Source of the DNA: Solimonas sp.
GTDB taxonomy: Bacteria > Pseudomonadota > Gammaproteobacteria > Nevskiales > Nevskiaceae
NCBI GenBank assembly: GCA_030149365.1
Contig: JASBRP010000001.1
Location: 62,001-126,000 of the forward strand
DNA: 64,000 nt
Reading direction: 5' to 3'
Shown here in pieces: positions 23,968 to 33,301 of this stretch (its first letter is position 1; each line of letters opens with the position of its first letter). The position numbers were made by a program, and so were the translations under genes. The notes under the pieces were generated by a model. That model was not told the DNA's origin. It was given only the letters and a program-made list of their open reading frames with translations, and made no database searches.

Positions 23968-26094
23968 TCAGGCCGCGATCGCCGGGCGCGCGGCACCGGC
24001 GCTGCGCGTGGCCGCCGTGGCCGCCACGCGGTTCAGCTCGTAGTCACCCGCATCGTCCACGCGGGCCTTCCAGCCCGGGTAGACCACGATGGTGGTGAAG
24101 GTCTCGTCGATGATCGCCGGCCCCATCACCTCGCTGCCCGGCTTCAGGCTGGCGCCGAGATGCACCGGCGTGTCCTGGTAGCCATCGCCGAGATTGGCGC
24201 GGCGCGAGCGCGTGGCCTTGGCCACCACGGTCGGCGCGGTGAAGCCCGACAGCACCTTCGGCGAAGGCGTCTCCACCGAGGTCACCAGGCGCACGCAGGT
24301 CACCTCCGGCAGCTCGCCCTCGCGGATGTGGCCGTACTCCTCCATGTGCCGGCGGTTGAACGCCTCCACCGCCCGCTCGCCCAGGCCGGCATCGACGAAG
24401 GACAGGTCGCCGATTCCGGTATTGACCTGGATGTCGAAGCTCAGCGACCAGTTCTGGCCCGGGTAGCGCATCTTCATCTGGTACTTGGCGGTGACGCGAT
24501 CCGCCGCGAAGCCGGCCTCGGCGAAGTACTTCACCGCTCGCGCCTCCAGCTCGCTCCAGAAGCCCTTGAGTCGTTCCACGTCCAGCCCGCCGGCCTGCGC
24601 CAGGTAGGAGCGCTCCTCGTCAATCGCCGGGTTGGCCACCAGCGTGCCCAGTGCCGAGAAGGTCGGCGAGGCCTTGGGCACCAGCACGCGCTCGATACCC
24701 AGGTCTTCCGCCTGGATCGCCGCGAACACCGGGCCATTGCCGCCGTAGGCCAGCATCACCATGTCCTGCGGGTCCAGGCCCTTGCTGGCCACCGTGCGCT
24801 GCACCGCCTGCGACATGTTGGCATTGACCACGCGCCAGCAGTCGAAGGCCGCATCCTCGGCGCTGTAACCCATCTGGGCCCCGAGCTTCTGGAAGGCCTC
24901 GTCCACACCGCGGGGCGACAATGAAAAGCTGCCCCCGGCGAAATCCGTATCCGCCGACAGGATGCCCAGCATCAGCAGGGCGTCGGTGATCGTCGGCTGC
25001 GTACCGCCGCGGCCGTAACAGATCGGCCCCGGCTCGGAGCCGGCCGAAGTCGGGCCCACCTGCAGTGCACCGTTGGCGGCGTGGCAGATCGAGCCGCCAC
25101 CGGCGCCCAGGGTCTCCACCTGCACCATCGGCACGCCCACCAGGTAGCGGTGGTGCATGTTCCAGCCGGCCTCGGCCGGCGCGGCGCCGTTGAGCACCAC
25201 CGACATGTCGTAGGACGTGCCGCCCATGTCCACGCACAGCAGGTTCGGGCAGCCCTTGGCGCCACCGACGTGGGCCGAGCCGATCACGCCGCCGGCCGGG
25301 CCGGAGGCCAGCACGCGGATCGGCGCCCCCTGGATGTACTCGCGCGTCATCACGCCGCCGCTGGCCTGCATCACCATCAGCCGGTGCCGGTAGCCGGCCT
25401 GCTGCAGGCGCTCCACCAGCTTCTCCAGGTACGAGGTCACGCGCGGCGCCACGTAGGCATTCACCACCGTGGTGCTGGTGCGGTCGTACTCCGGCGCGCG
25501 CGGCAGCACCTCGTGCGACACCGACACCTGCACGCCCGGCAGCTCCTCGGCCACGATCCGCGCCACGCGCTTCTCGTGCTCCGGGTTCACGAATGAGAAC
25601 AGCAGCGAGATCGCCACCGACTCCACGCCCTGCTTCTTCAGCTTGCGACAGGCCTCGCGCACCGCCGCCTCGTCCAGCTCCTTGTGCACCGAGCCGTCGA
25701 ACAGCAGGCGCTCCGGCACCGTCAGGCGGCGGCGGCGCGGCGCGATCTCCTGGGGCGCCTCCAGGCGCACGTCCCAGATGCTCTCCTTGTAGCCGCGGCG
25801 GTACTCGATCTCGTCACGGAAGCCCTCGGTGGTGATCAGCCCCGTCACCGCGCCGTTCATCTCGATCAGCGTGTTGTCGGCCACCGTGGTGCCGTGGACG
25901 ATGGCGTCGCAGCGCGCCAGGAACTCGCCCAGCTCCAGCCCCTCGATGCCGGCCAGCTTGGTGAGCCCGTGCATCACGCCCAACGAGCGGTCCTCGGGCG
26001 TGCTCAGGTTCTTGTGCAGCACCACCTCCGCCCCCTTCAGGAGCGCGAAGTCGGTAAAGGTGCCGCCGATGTCGATGCCGACGCGATAACCCAC
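23968..26094 (-). CDS. hyuA: Hydantoinase/oxoprolinase A-type subunit
   Basis: A 708-residue HyuA-family protein with the N-terminal actin-like ATPase motif VGIDIGGTFTD (residues 4-14) and a second nucleotide-binding segment LCVDMGGTSYD. Members hydrolyse ATP to open hydantoins or 5-oxoproline or, as in acetone and acetophenone carboxylases, to phosphorylate a ketone or enol. It begins 11 bases after the HyuB stop and precedes two CoA-transferases. No third carboxylase-type subunit is adjacent, so the activity remains open. Confidence 0.9.
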   Translation of the reverse strand: MGYRVGIDIGGTFTDFALLKGAEVVLHKNLSTPEDRSLGVMHGLTKLAGIEGLELGEFLARCDAIVHGTTVADNTLIEMNGAVTGLITTEGFRDEIEYRRGYKESIWDVRLEAPQEIAPRRRRLTVPERLLFDGSVHKELDEAAVREACRKLKKQGVESVAISLLFSFVNPEHEKRVARIVAEELPGVQVSVSHEVLPRAPEYDRTSTTVVNAYVAPRVTSYLEKLVERLQQAGYRHRLMVMQASGGVMTREYIQGAPIRVLASGPAGGVIGSAHVGGAKGCPNLLCVDMGGTSYDMSVVLNGAAPAEAGWNMHHRYLVGVPMVQVETLGAGGGSICHAANGALQVGPTSAGSEPGPICYGRGGTQPTITDALLMLGILSADTDFAGGSFSLSPRGVDEAFQKLGAQMGYSAEDAAFDCWRVVNANMSQAVQRTVASKGLDPQDMVMLAYGGNGPVFAAIQAEDLGIERVLVPKASPTFSALGTLVANPAIDEERSYLAQAGGLDVERLKGFWSELEARAVKYFAEAGFAADRVTAKYQMKMRYPGQNWSLSFDIQVNTGIGDLSFVDAGLGERAVEAFNRRHMEEYGHIREGELPEVTCVRLVTSVETPSPKVLSGFTAPTVVAKATRSRRANLGDGYQDTPVHLGASLKPGSEVMGPAIIDETFTTIVVYPGWKARVDDAGDYELNRVAATAATRSAGAARPAIAA

Positions 26095-26105
26095 AGTGTC
26101 TCTCC

Positions 26106-27929
26106 TCAGGCGGCCTTGGCGGCGGGCGCCGTGGCCTTCATTTTCCGGCGCAGCGCCTCGGTGGCCGCAGCGTCCACGGCCAGGTCGTATTCCTCCAGCG
26201 TGCCGGTCAGCACCACGCCGTACTTCTCGCGCGCCGCCGCCAGGCTCACCTTCTCGTCCAGCACGTCGTCGCGCACCGCCTCCGGGTCACGCTGCAGCGC
26301 CGGCCCGAAGCCGCCACCGCCGCCGTGCTGGTAGGCGATCACCGCGTCCGCCGGCAACTGCGCCTGCTTGGAGAGCTCGATCTTGTATTCGTTGGGCGTG
26401 CCCACCTCGAAATGATTCGAGTAGGGGCCCGCATCCTCGCCGCCGCAGAGGCCACGCAGCGGATGCGTCGAGGACACCATCCAGGCCATCGCCATGGTCG
26501 GCTCCAGCACCTGCTTCACGTTGAGGCTGCCCGGCTGGCCGCGCCACTGGCCGGCGCCGCCGCTGTCGGTGGTCATCTCGCGGCTGATGTTGATGATCGG
26601 GAAGCGCGCCTCGGCATCCTCCGCCTCCGACAGCAGCAGGTTGCCCAGGCCCACGCAGGACGAGCCCCAGCCATCGATGCCCTGCACCGCCGAGGAGTCC
26701 ATGGAGCGCGCATCCACGCCCTGGTCCATCCACATCTGGCCGTGCTTGAAGCCGATGACCGCGTTGGGCATGCCGATCTTGTAGACCTGCGGCGTGGAGC
26801 GCTCCGGCACCACCTCCGACATCGCCACGCAGATCGCCTCGATGATCTCGCACGCCGGGTGAAAAGAGCCCAGCGCCGCCGGCTTGTTGACCGGCGGATG
26901 CACGATGCTGTTCTCCGGCAGGATGATGTCCACCGCGTGGAACAGGCCCTCGTTCTTGACGATGCCGGGGTCGATCATCGACGCCAGCTGCGTCATCGCA
27001 TAGCCGCGGCTGTTGGCAAAGGTGTTCCACACGCCCACCAGTTGCGGGCGGTCGTCGGTGCCGGTCAGGTCCACGGTCAGGTGATCGCCCTTCACCGTGC
27101 AGCTCACGTGCACCTTCACATCCTTGGTGCCCAGCGTGTCATGGTCGATGAAGACATCGGCCGAGTAGGTCCCGTCCGGCCACTTCGCGATCTCCTCGCG
27201 GAAGCGCTGCTCGGTGTGGTCGATGTTGTGGTTCACGGCGGCCTTCACCACCTCGCTGCCCCACTTGCGCACCACGCCTTCCAGCCGCTTCACGCAGTGC
27301 TGCACCGCGCCGATCATCGCCGCCAGGTCGCCGGCAAAGGACGGGAAGCGGTTGTTGCGCTCCAGCAGCTTGATCACGTCGCGGCGCTTCTCGCCGCGGT
27401 GCACGATCTTCATGCAGGGGATCGCCAGGCCCTCGGTGAAGATGTCGGTAGCCTCCAGCGTGAAGCCGCCCGGGTCCTTGCCGCCGGTGTCGCCCTGGTG
27501 GGCCTGTAGCGCCTGGATCAGCACCAGCTCGCCCTGGTCGTCGAACACCGGCGCGTAGACGTTGTAATCCGGCAGGTGGCCACCGCCGAAGTCCGGATCG
27601 TTGCCCACGAAGATATCGCCCGGGCCCCAGTCGTAATCCTTGAAGAACTGCAGGCCATAGCGCACGGTGAGCTGCGAGATGAACACCAGGTGCGGCGTGC
27701 CGATCGACACCGCCGCCAGGCGGCCGTGGGCGTCGATGATGCTGCCGTTGCGCTCGTTGGACTGGTTGATGATCGGCGAGGACGCCGCGCGCCCCAGGTG
27801 GGTCGCGGCCTCGAAGCAGACCGTCTCGAAGGCGCCGCGGATGATCGCGGCGGTCACCGGATCCACCGTCGCCGTGGTCGGCAGCGGCTCACGTTTGGCG
27901 GCGAGCGCCCGGTTGAGTTCGAATGTCAT
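26106..27929 (-). CDS. hyuB: Hydantoinase/oxoprolinase B-type subunit
   Basis: A 607-residue HyuB-family protein. Diagnostic segments are TVDPVTAAIIRGAFETVC, EAATHLGRAASSPIIN and the glycine-rich YQHGGGGGFGPAL near the C terminus. It forms a complex with HyuA. A gap of 99 bases separates it from the upstream MFS transporter stop, so both may be expressed from the promoter in front of the transporter. Confidence 0.92.
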   Translation of the reverse strand: MTFELNRALAAKREPLPTTATVDPVTAAIIRGAFETVCFEAATHLGRAASSPIINQSNERNGSIIDAHGRLAAVSIGTPHLVFISQLTVRYGLQFFKDYDWGPGDIFVGNDPDFGGGHLPDYNVYAPVFDDQGELVLIQALQAHQGDTGGKDPGGFTLEATDIFTEGLAIPCMKIVHRGEKRRDVIKLLERNNRFPSFAGDLAAMIGAVQHCVKRLEGVVRKWGSEVVKAAVNHNIDHTEQRFREEIAKWPDGTYSADVFIDHDTLGTKDVKVHVSCTVKGDHLTVDLTGTDDRPQLVGVWNTFANSRGYAMTQLASMIDPGIVKNEGLFHAVDIILPENSIVHPPVNKPAALGSFHPACEIIEAICVAMSEVVPERSTPQVYKIGMPNAVIGFKHGQMWMDQGVDARSMDSSAVQGIDGWGSSCVGLGNLLLSEAEDAEARFPIINISREMTTDSGGAGQWRGQPGSLNVKQVLEPTMAMAWMVSSTHPLRGLCGGEDAGPYSNHFEVGTPNEYKIELSKQAQLPADAVIAYQHGGGGGFGPALQRDPEAVRDDVLDEKVSLAAAREKYGVVLTGTLEEYDLAVDAAATEALRRKMKATAPAAKAA

Positions 27930-28028
27930 GGGGCATCACTCCAGCGGATCACCCCATGGTCGTCCGCCGGCACCCCGGGAATCTCGATAATTTCTGCAAG
28001 GCCATCGACAGTCCCCGGCTGGCAGGGG

Positions 28029-29258
28029 TCAGTCCGCGGCTGGCTCCGGCACGGCCACCGGCCGGCCACCGATCCCGGCCCGCCCCAGCAGCAGGAACAT
28101 CAGCCCGCCCAGCAGCACGCTCCCGGCGGTGACATACAGGAACACGACATAGCCCCCGGTCCAGTCGAGGAAGCGGCTCAGCAGCACCGCCCCCACGGCC
28201 GTGGCCAACCCCAGGGCCGCGATGCACAACCCCAGCACGCTGCTGTAGATCTCCACGCCAAAGTGGCGCACCACCAGGTAGCCCGCGATGTCCCCTTCCG
28301 CCCCCTGCGACAGTCCCATCAGCAGCACCGCGCTCACCAGGACCCATTGGGCGTCGAAGGCCGAGGCGATCAGGAACAGGCCGACGCTGGGCAACCCCAT
28401 GCTCACCGCCGCCACCACGTGCGCCGGAAAGCGGTCCAGCGCCAGGCCGCAGGCGAAGCGGCCGATGATCACCCCGGTGGCGAACAGCGACACCATCATC
28501 GCGGCCGCCGCCGAGTCGGCCCCGTTGTCGAGCAGCATCAGCTTCAGCTGTGGCCCGTTCAGGGTCTGCGGGATGTTGCACAGGAACATGCCGCCGCAGA
28601 TCACCCAGAACGCCGGGCTGCGCAGGATCACGGGGTAGTCCCGCGCCGCGCGGCGGCGCTGCACCGCGACGGCGGCCGGCCGCGCGTCCGCCGGGATCAT
28701 CGCCAGCGCCAGCAGACCGAATACCGCCGTGAAGATCGCGATCGCGCGATAGCCGGCACGCCAGCCCTGCTCGTCGATGTAGTCGTTGAGCAGCATCGCC
28801 CCGACCGCGCCGGTGATGGCGGGCCCGCTGGCCATGATCGCCAGGGCCATGCCGCGTGCCTCCCGGAACCGGTCCGCCACCAGCCGGCTGTAGACCGTGG
28901 AGGTGGTGGTGGTGCCGAAGATCACCTGCAGCATGGTCAGGCCGATGAAGACCTTGAGCTCGCCGTTGAACAGGCTCAGCGCCAGATAGGTGATCGGCAG
29001 CACCACCACGCCCAGCGCCGCCACCCGTCGCACCCCGAACAGGTCGGTGGCGCGGCCGATCAGCGGCAGGCAAAGCAGCGTCAGCAGCGTCGCCGTGCTG
29101 AGCAGCGCGAAATCCGACCTGGACCAGCCGAACTCCTTCAGCAGGTGAGGCGCGAAGGTGCCGATGATGTAGGCGCTCACCGCCAGGCCCGCGCCATGGC
29201 CGACCGTGCTGGCCAGCAACGCGCGGCCGTTCACGCGGAACTCGCCCAGGTAATTCAT
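28029..29258 (-). CDS. MFS transporter
   Basis: A 409-residue major facilitator protein with about 12 hydrophobic segments. The loop 2-3 signature is present as GRATDLFGVRRV, and a related loop (GRFACGLALDRF) occurs in the second half. I chose the ATG at 29258 (MNYLGEFRVNGRALL) because the sequence upstream is non-coding in character. It leads the hydantoinase-CoA-transferase operon and probably imports its substrate, perhaps an organic anion as in the oxalate/formate antiporter-like subfamily. Confidence 0.9.
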   Translation of the reverse strand: MNYLGEFRVNGRALLASTVGHGAGLAVSAYIIGTFAPHLLKEFGWSRSDFALLSTATLLTLLCLPLIGRATDLFGVRRVAALGVVVLPITYLALSLFNGELKVFIGLTMLQVIFGTTTTSTVYSRLVADRFREARGMALAIMASGPAITGAVGAMLLNDYIDEQGWRAGYRAIAIFTAVFGLLALAMIPADARPAAVAVQRRRAARDYPVILRSPAFWVICGGMFLCNIPQTLNGPQLKLMLLDNGADSAAAAMMVSLFATGVIIGRFACGLALDRFPAHVVAAVSMGLPSVGLFLIASAFDAQWVLVSAVLLMGLSQGAEGDIAGYLVVRHFGVEIYSSVLGLCIAALGLATAVGAVLLSRFLDWTGGYVVFLYVTAGSVLLGGLMFLLLGRAGIGGRPVAVPEPAAD

Positions 29259-29430
29259 CAGCCCTTGCTCCCAGAGTCTTGCCGGATGCTGCGACCCGGC
29301 CCAGGGCCGATCAAGGCGCACCCCGCCCCTGCTCCCTCCCCGGCAAGCCCTGCATCGCCTACAGGCAATTGCCCCCCATTTCCGGGCGGCCCACACGCCA
29401 TCCGGCCCCGGCTGCAGTAAAGTCGGGCCG

Positions 29431-30423
29431 ATGCGAGCCACCATGAAAGCCATCGAGATCCGCGAGCCCGGCGGCCCGGAAGTCCTGCAGCCCAGCCAGC
29501 GCCCCCTGCCCGTCCCGCGCGAGGGCGAACTGCTGATCCGCGTCACCGCCGCCGGCGTCAACCGGCCGGACGTCCTGCAGCGCCAGGGCCAGTACCGCGC
29601 CCCGCCCGACGCCTCCGACCTGCCCGGCCTGGAAGTGGCCGGCGAGATCGTCGGCGGTCATCCAGGCGATTCCGGCTGGAACTTCGGCGACCGCGTCTGC
29701 GCCCTGGTGCACGGCGGCGGCTACGCCGAATACTGCGTGGCCCCGGCCACGCAGTGCCTGCCGATCCCCGCCGGCTGGTCTGAGCTGGAAGCCGCCACCC
29801 TGCCGGAAACCTGCTTCACCGTCTGGAGCAACGTCTTCGAGCGTGCCGCTCTCGCGCCCGGCGAGAGCCTGCTGGTGCAGGGCGGCAGCAGCGGCATCGG
29901 CGTCACCGCCATCCAGATGGCGCATGCCCTGGGCCACCGCGTCTTCGCCACCGCCGGCAGCGCCGACAAGCTGCGCGCCTGCGAGTCCCTGGGCGCCGAG
30001 CGCGCCATCCACTACCGCGAGGCCGATTTCGCCGAGGAAGTGCGCAAACTGACGGACGGCCGAGGCGTGGACGTGATCCTCGACATGGTCGGCGGCGACT
30101 ACCTCAAGCGCGAGATCGCCTGCCTCGCCGACGACGGCCGCCTGGTCATCATCGGCCTGCTCAGCGGCGTGCGCGGCGAGCTGCCGCTGGCCCAGGTCCT
30201 GGTGCGCCGCCTGACCGTCACCGGCTCCACGCTGCGCCCGCGCAGCCTGGCCTACAAGGCCAGCGTGGCCCAGGCCCTGCGCCAACGCATCTGGCCGCTG
30301 ATCGACGCCGGCAAGCTCCGCCCCGTCGTGCACGCCAGCTTCCCGCTGGACCAGGCCGCCGAGGCGCACCGCGTCATGGAGGCCGGCCAGCACATCGGCA
30401 AGCTGGTGCTGCGCGTCGATTGA
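29431..30423 (+). CDS. NAD(P)H:quinone oxidoreductase, zinc-independent MDR family
   Basis: A 330-residue medium-chain reductase like bacterial Qor/PIG3. The N-terminal GroES-like domain reads PGLEVAGEIVGG, and the NADPH-binding motif is VQGGSSGIGVTAIQMA. There are no structural zinc cysteines. A second ATG at 29443 gives MKAIEIREPGG, closer to the usual family start, so the true start may be there. It diverges from the MFS operon across 172 bases. It may detoxify quinones or reduce enones produced by the nearby pathways. Confidence 0.9.
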   Translation: MRATMKAIEIREPGGPEVLQPSQRPLPVPREGELLIRVTAAGVNRPDVLQRQGQYRAPPDASDLPGLEVAGEIVGGHPGDSGWNFGDRVCALVHGGGYAEYCVAPATQCLPIPAGWSELEAATLPETCFTVWSNVFERAALAPGESLLVQGGSSGIGVTAIQMAHALGHRVFATAGSADKLRACESLGAERAIHYREADFAEEVRKLTDGRGVDVILDMVGGDYLKREIACLADDGRLVIIGLLSGVRGELPLAQVLVRRLTVTGSTLRPRSLAYKASVAQALRQRIWPLIDAGKLRPVVHASFPLDQAAEAHRVMEAGQHIGKLVLRVD

Positions 30424-30706
30424 GGGTCGGGGGCATCAGGAGTAGCCCGCTGCGACCGCTGCGAGGCACTAGCGGAACGTCGCCCAAGTCCATTTTGTGC
30501 CAGAAGTAGACGGTCATCCTTCGCGCACGCACAAAAACGAAGGTTCTCTCACAGCTTCCCTATTGTTCTTAGTGGGCCAGGGTCCTTGCCCCGCGAGTAA
30601 TGTAATCGAATCTGGACGAATCAGATTCTCCCCGAAAACTAAGTTGCGCACAGAGCGGCACATAGTCCCCGAAGTGGCTCGATGCAGCTCGGTTGAGCTT
30701 TCTTAG
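30424..30706. other. Left flank of the low-GC island
   Basis: This 283-base non-coding stretch begins right after the quinone oxidoreductase stop. Base composition falls visibly compared with the neighbouring genes, including runs such as AACTAAGTT and TAATGTAATCGAATC. No gene, terminator with U-tract or obvious target-site duplication was found. It marks the left boundary of the IetAS-like insertion. Confidence 0.6.
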
Positions 30707-33283
30707 TCAAAACGGAATAGTGATCGGCTCCGCTTTGATCTCGATGCCAACCTCTGTCGCGACGGGTGTCCAGATGTCGATGTCTTCAGCCGAGGTTTCG
30801 ATCGAGACGATCAAGGCGTAACGAACGCCCAGCGCACTTCGATCACGTTTGGGCTGGTCTTTCCACCATCCGCTCACAGGATAGATGGCAATTACCTCGC
30901 GCTCGGCCAGATCGGCGGCTGAGCCGTTCCAAACGTCCGAATGCACCGAGCCGCGTTCGCGTGTTCGTGCACCGAGAAACCAGCCTTGGTCTTCCGGCGA
31001 GTCGGGTTTAATTTCCTCATCGTCGAGCGCCTGTTCGTTCTTGCGCTTGCGAAACTCGTCGACGGATTCTGATGCGCCCTTGACCGCAAAGCGCAGACCG
31101 TGCGATTGATACCGATGCTTCTTGCGCCAGCCTCGCCGCGACGGATTAGGCTCGACGAAGTACGACAAGGTAACGCGCAGTTGCACGCTCGCAGCACCGA
31201 GTTGCGCCAGTGCTGCTTTGGGCCAGGGCAAGGTATGAAACTGGATTTGGTGCAGCTTACCCTCGTTGAAGGGCTCAATGGTGCCTTCGACGACCAGCGT
31301 CAGCGAGTCCGCGGCGCTCTTGAGGGCGCGCTCGACGCGCGGCACCCCGAACCCATAACGACGGACCAACCGCGATCGTGCGGCTTTGCCCGGGTGTCCA
31401 ACCAGATGCTTGTGCATTGGCTGGGTCCAATCGGCGCTGTGTACGATCAGGGCGCGGACGGTTTCAGGCTGCAGACCCGGATAGGTCGCAGTGATTCGGC
31501 CGGCGATCTGTGCGACCTGCGCGCAGGCGGCACTAGTCGCATACGTCAGCGTGAACGCTCGTTTCTGCAGGTCGTGGTATGTGGTGAGAAGACACAAGGT
31601 CGGGACCGGAAAATCGAAAGCGCCGGCGCCGTTATGCGCGATGTTGCCGCCCTCGAAGACCACGTCTGGTTTGTTCGGCCACTGCGCCCCGTAGCTGAGT
31701 GAGGTGCGGCTCCACGGGGACAACTCTCCCGCCTCCGCCACAGGTTTCCAGTCTTTCCAGTCGTCCTCTGGATCGACCGTCGCGAGCGCCGTATAGGCGC
31801 CGACAGTGATCGCATTCCAAGCCTGTCCAGGGTCATCCACAGGCTCTAAGTCGCTGCGCGCAAGATGGTCCAAGCTGAACTGGCGGTCGTCGACATTGCC
31901 GGCGCTGACGATGAAGAGGCGGCGCCGGGCCGCGTCGGGGTGGTCGTCGATGTAGAACAGTCCTTGCCGGTCGGCATCGAACTCGCGACCGGCTGCCAGC
32001 GCGTCGATGGCGGCGGACCAGGAGGTCGGAACACCATCGCCCTTCTCGGGATTCGCGCCAATCGATAGAGAGAAGCAGCGCTGGCGATTCGGTGCCGCGA
32101 TTTCGACCACGCTGGTGGCCGTCGCTGTCACAGCGCCGAATAGGTGCGGTTCGTTGTTAGGTTGCCCTACTGGCGGCAGGATGCGAACGGATTCCAAGCG
32201 ATGCCCCGGCGCGATGGAATCTGTCGAAGCCGCGACGGCGTCGACGTTACCGTAAAGGGCTAATCCGGCCATCTCGGTGCCATGGCCATCGTCGTCGGTG
32301 ACGATCCAATCCGGTTTGATCGCGTGCAGATCCGCTTCACTCAGGTGATCGCGCAGCAGCGGATGACCGCGGTTGACGCCACTGTCAAGGATGCAAACCG
32401 CCGGTGAGTGATCCGGCGCCGCCGTCGTGCGTTGCAGCAGATCGTCCACCCACTCGCGTTGGGCTACAGCATCAAGGTCACGGAGGAAGCCGGCCAAGAT
32501 GTTGACGGCGCGAACTTCCGCGATGTCGTTGAGCACATCAATCGACTGGCTTAACTGTCGCGCCGTGGCGTTCACGAGTACGACGATGCGGTCTTCAAAC
32601 TCGAGGCGCTGATCCGACAAAGAAAGGTTAAGGCGCTCGCAGAATTCTTTGAAATCCTCGAACGAATTGGTTCTCTTCTTCTTCTGTGTAGGATCGGGCC
32701 GGCGCAGCCACACCTCCCACCAGCGCTGGTCGTCATCGCGTGGAAAGTCGACACCGAGATCAGTCCACAAGGCTTTTAGGGTCGCGAGTCGCAGTTGCCC
32801 GACCCGATCGAGCATGTTCTCGTGACGACGCTCGCCAGCTTTCTCCTTGGGTTGGGTGTTGCTATATGCCTCGAACCGTTTCAAGAAATGGCCGACTTTG
32901 GCATCGGGCACCACTACAGTGGCGAGTTCGATGAAGGATTTTTTACCGTCCGCATGCTCGGTGACTTCACGGCGCACGGCCACTACTTCGATTCCACTAC
33001 GCATCGCTTCGAGAGTATTAAGGTCGAGCGGAGTACCTTCCAGGCTTTGGAATTCGATGTAGAGAGCAGGAATCGCGCCCTTGATCTCTGCTTCTACCAT
33101 CTTGCGGCGTTCGGCTGCCTGCGCAATGGCTGTCGAAAAATCCGTACGCAGCGCAGCGCCCTTGGCCCTGCGATCTGGTGGCGCCGGGATCGGGGGAATA
33201 TCGTACTTCTGCTTGTGAGGCGTATAGCCTTCGGAGCGTGGCGGTTTATTGACGACGATGTGTTGCTTGTTGCGCTCAGCCAT
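30707..33283 (-). CDS. ietS: Cytoplasmic S8 (subtilisin-like) protease, IetS-like
   Basis: An 858-residue protein with a subtilase domain at about residues 290-660. The triad is D300 (CILDSG), H334 (DDDGHGTE) and S584 (YATSAA), with N463 (SAGN) as the oxyanion residue. The N-terminal 290 residues form an uncharacterised recognition region and the C-terminal 200 residues a beta-rich extension. There is no signal peptide or membrane segment, unlike secreted subtilases. Its start is 18 bases from the stop of an AAA ATPase. The pair matches the IetA-IetS arrangement described as a plasmid-maintenance module in Agrobacterium and as an anti-phage system. Codon use is less GC-rich than in the flanking genes, implying transfer. 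Confidence 0.88.
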   Translation of the reverse strand: MAERNKQHIVVNKPPRSEGYTPHKQKYDIPPIPAPPDRRAKGAALRTDFSTAIAQAAERRKMVEAEIKGAIPALYIEFQSLEGTPLDLNTLEAMRSGIEVVAVRREVTEHADGKKSFIELATVVVPDAKVGHFLKRFEAYSNTQPKEKAGERRHENMLDRVGQLRLATLKALWTDLGVDFPRDDDQRWWEVWLRRPDPTQKKKRTNSFEDFKEFCERLNLSLSDQRLEFEDRIVVLVNATARQLSQSIDVLNDIAEVRAVNILAGFLRDLDAVAQREWVDDLLQRTTAAPDHSPAVCILDSGVNRGHPLLRDHLSEADLHAIKPDWIVTDDDGHGTEMAGLALYGNVDAVAASTDSIAPGHRLESVRILPPVGQPNNEPHLFGAVTATATSVVEIAAPNRQRCFSLSIGANPEKGDGVPTSWSAAIDALAAGREFDADRQGLFYIDDHPDAARRRLFIVSAGNVDDRQFSLDHLARSDLEPVDDPGQAWNAITVGAYTALATVDPEDDWKDWKPVAEAGELSPWSRTSLSYGAQWPNKPDVVFEGGNIAHNGAGAFDFPVPTLCLLTTYHDLQKRAFTLTYATSAACAQVAQIAGRITATYPGLQPETVRALIVHSADWTQPMHKHLVGHPGKAARSRLVRRYGFGVPRVERALKSAADSLTLVVEGTIEPFNEGKLHQIQFHTLPWPKAALAQLGAASVQLRVTLSYFVEPNPSRRGWRKKHRYQSHGLRFAVKGASESVDEFRKRKNEQALDDEEIKPDSPEDQGWFLGARTRERGSVHSDVWNGSAADLAEREVIAIYPVSGWWKDQPKRDRSALGVRYALIVSIETSAEDIDIWTPVATEVGIEIKAEPITIPF

Positions 33284-33301
33284 GCTTTCCCCCGAAAGCG
33301 A

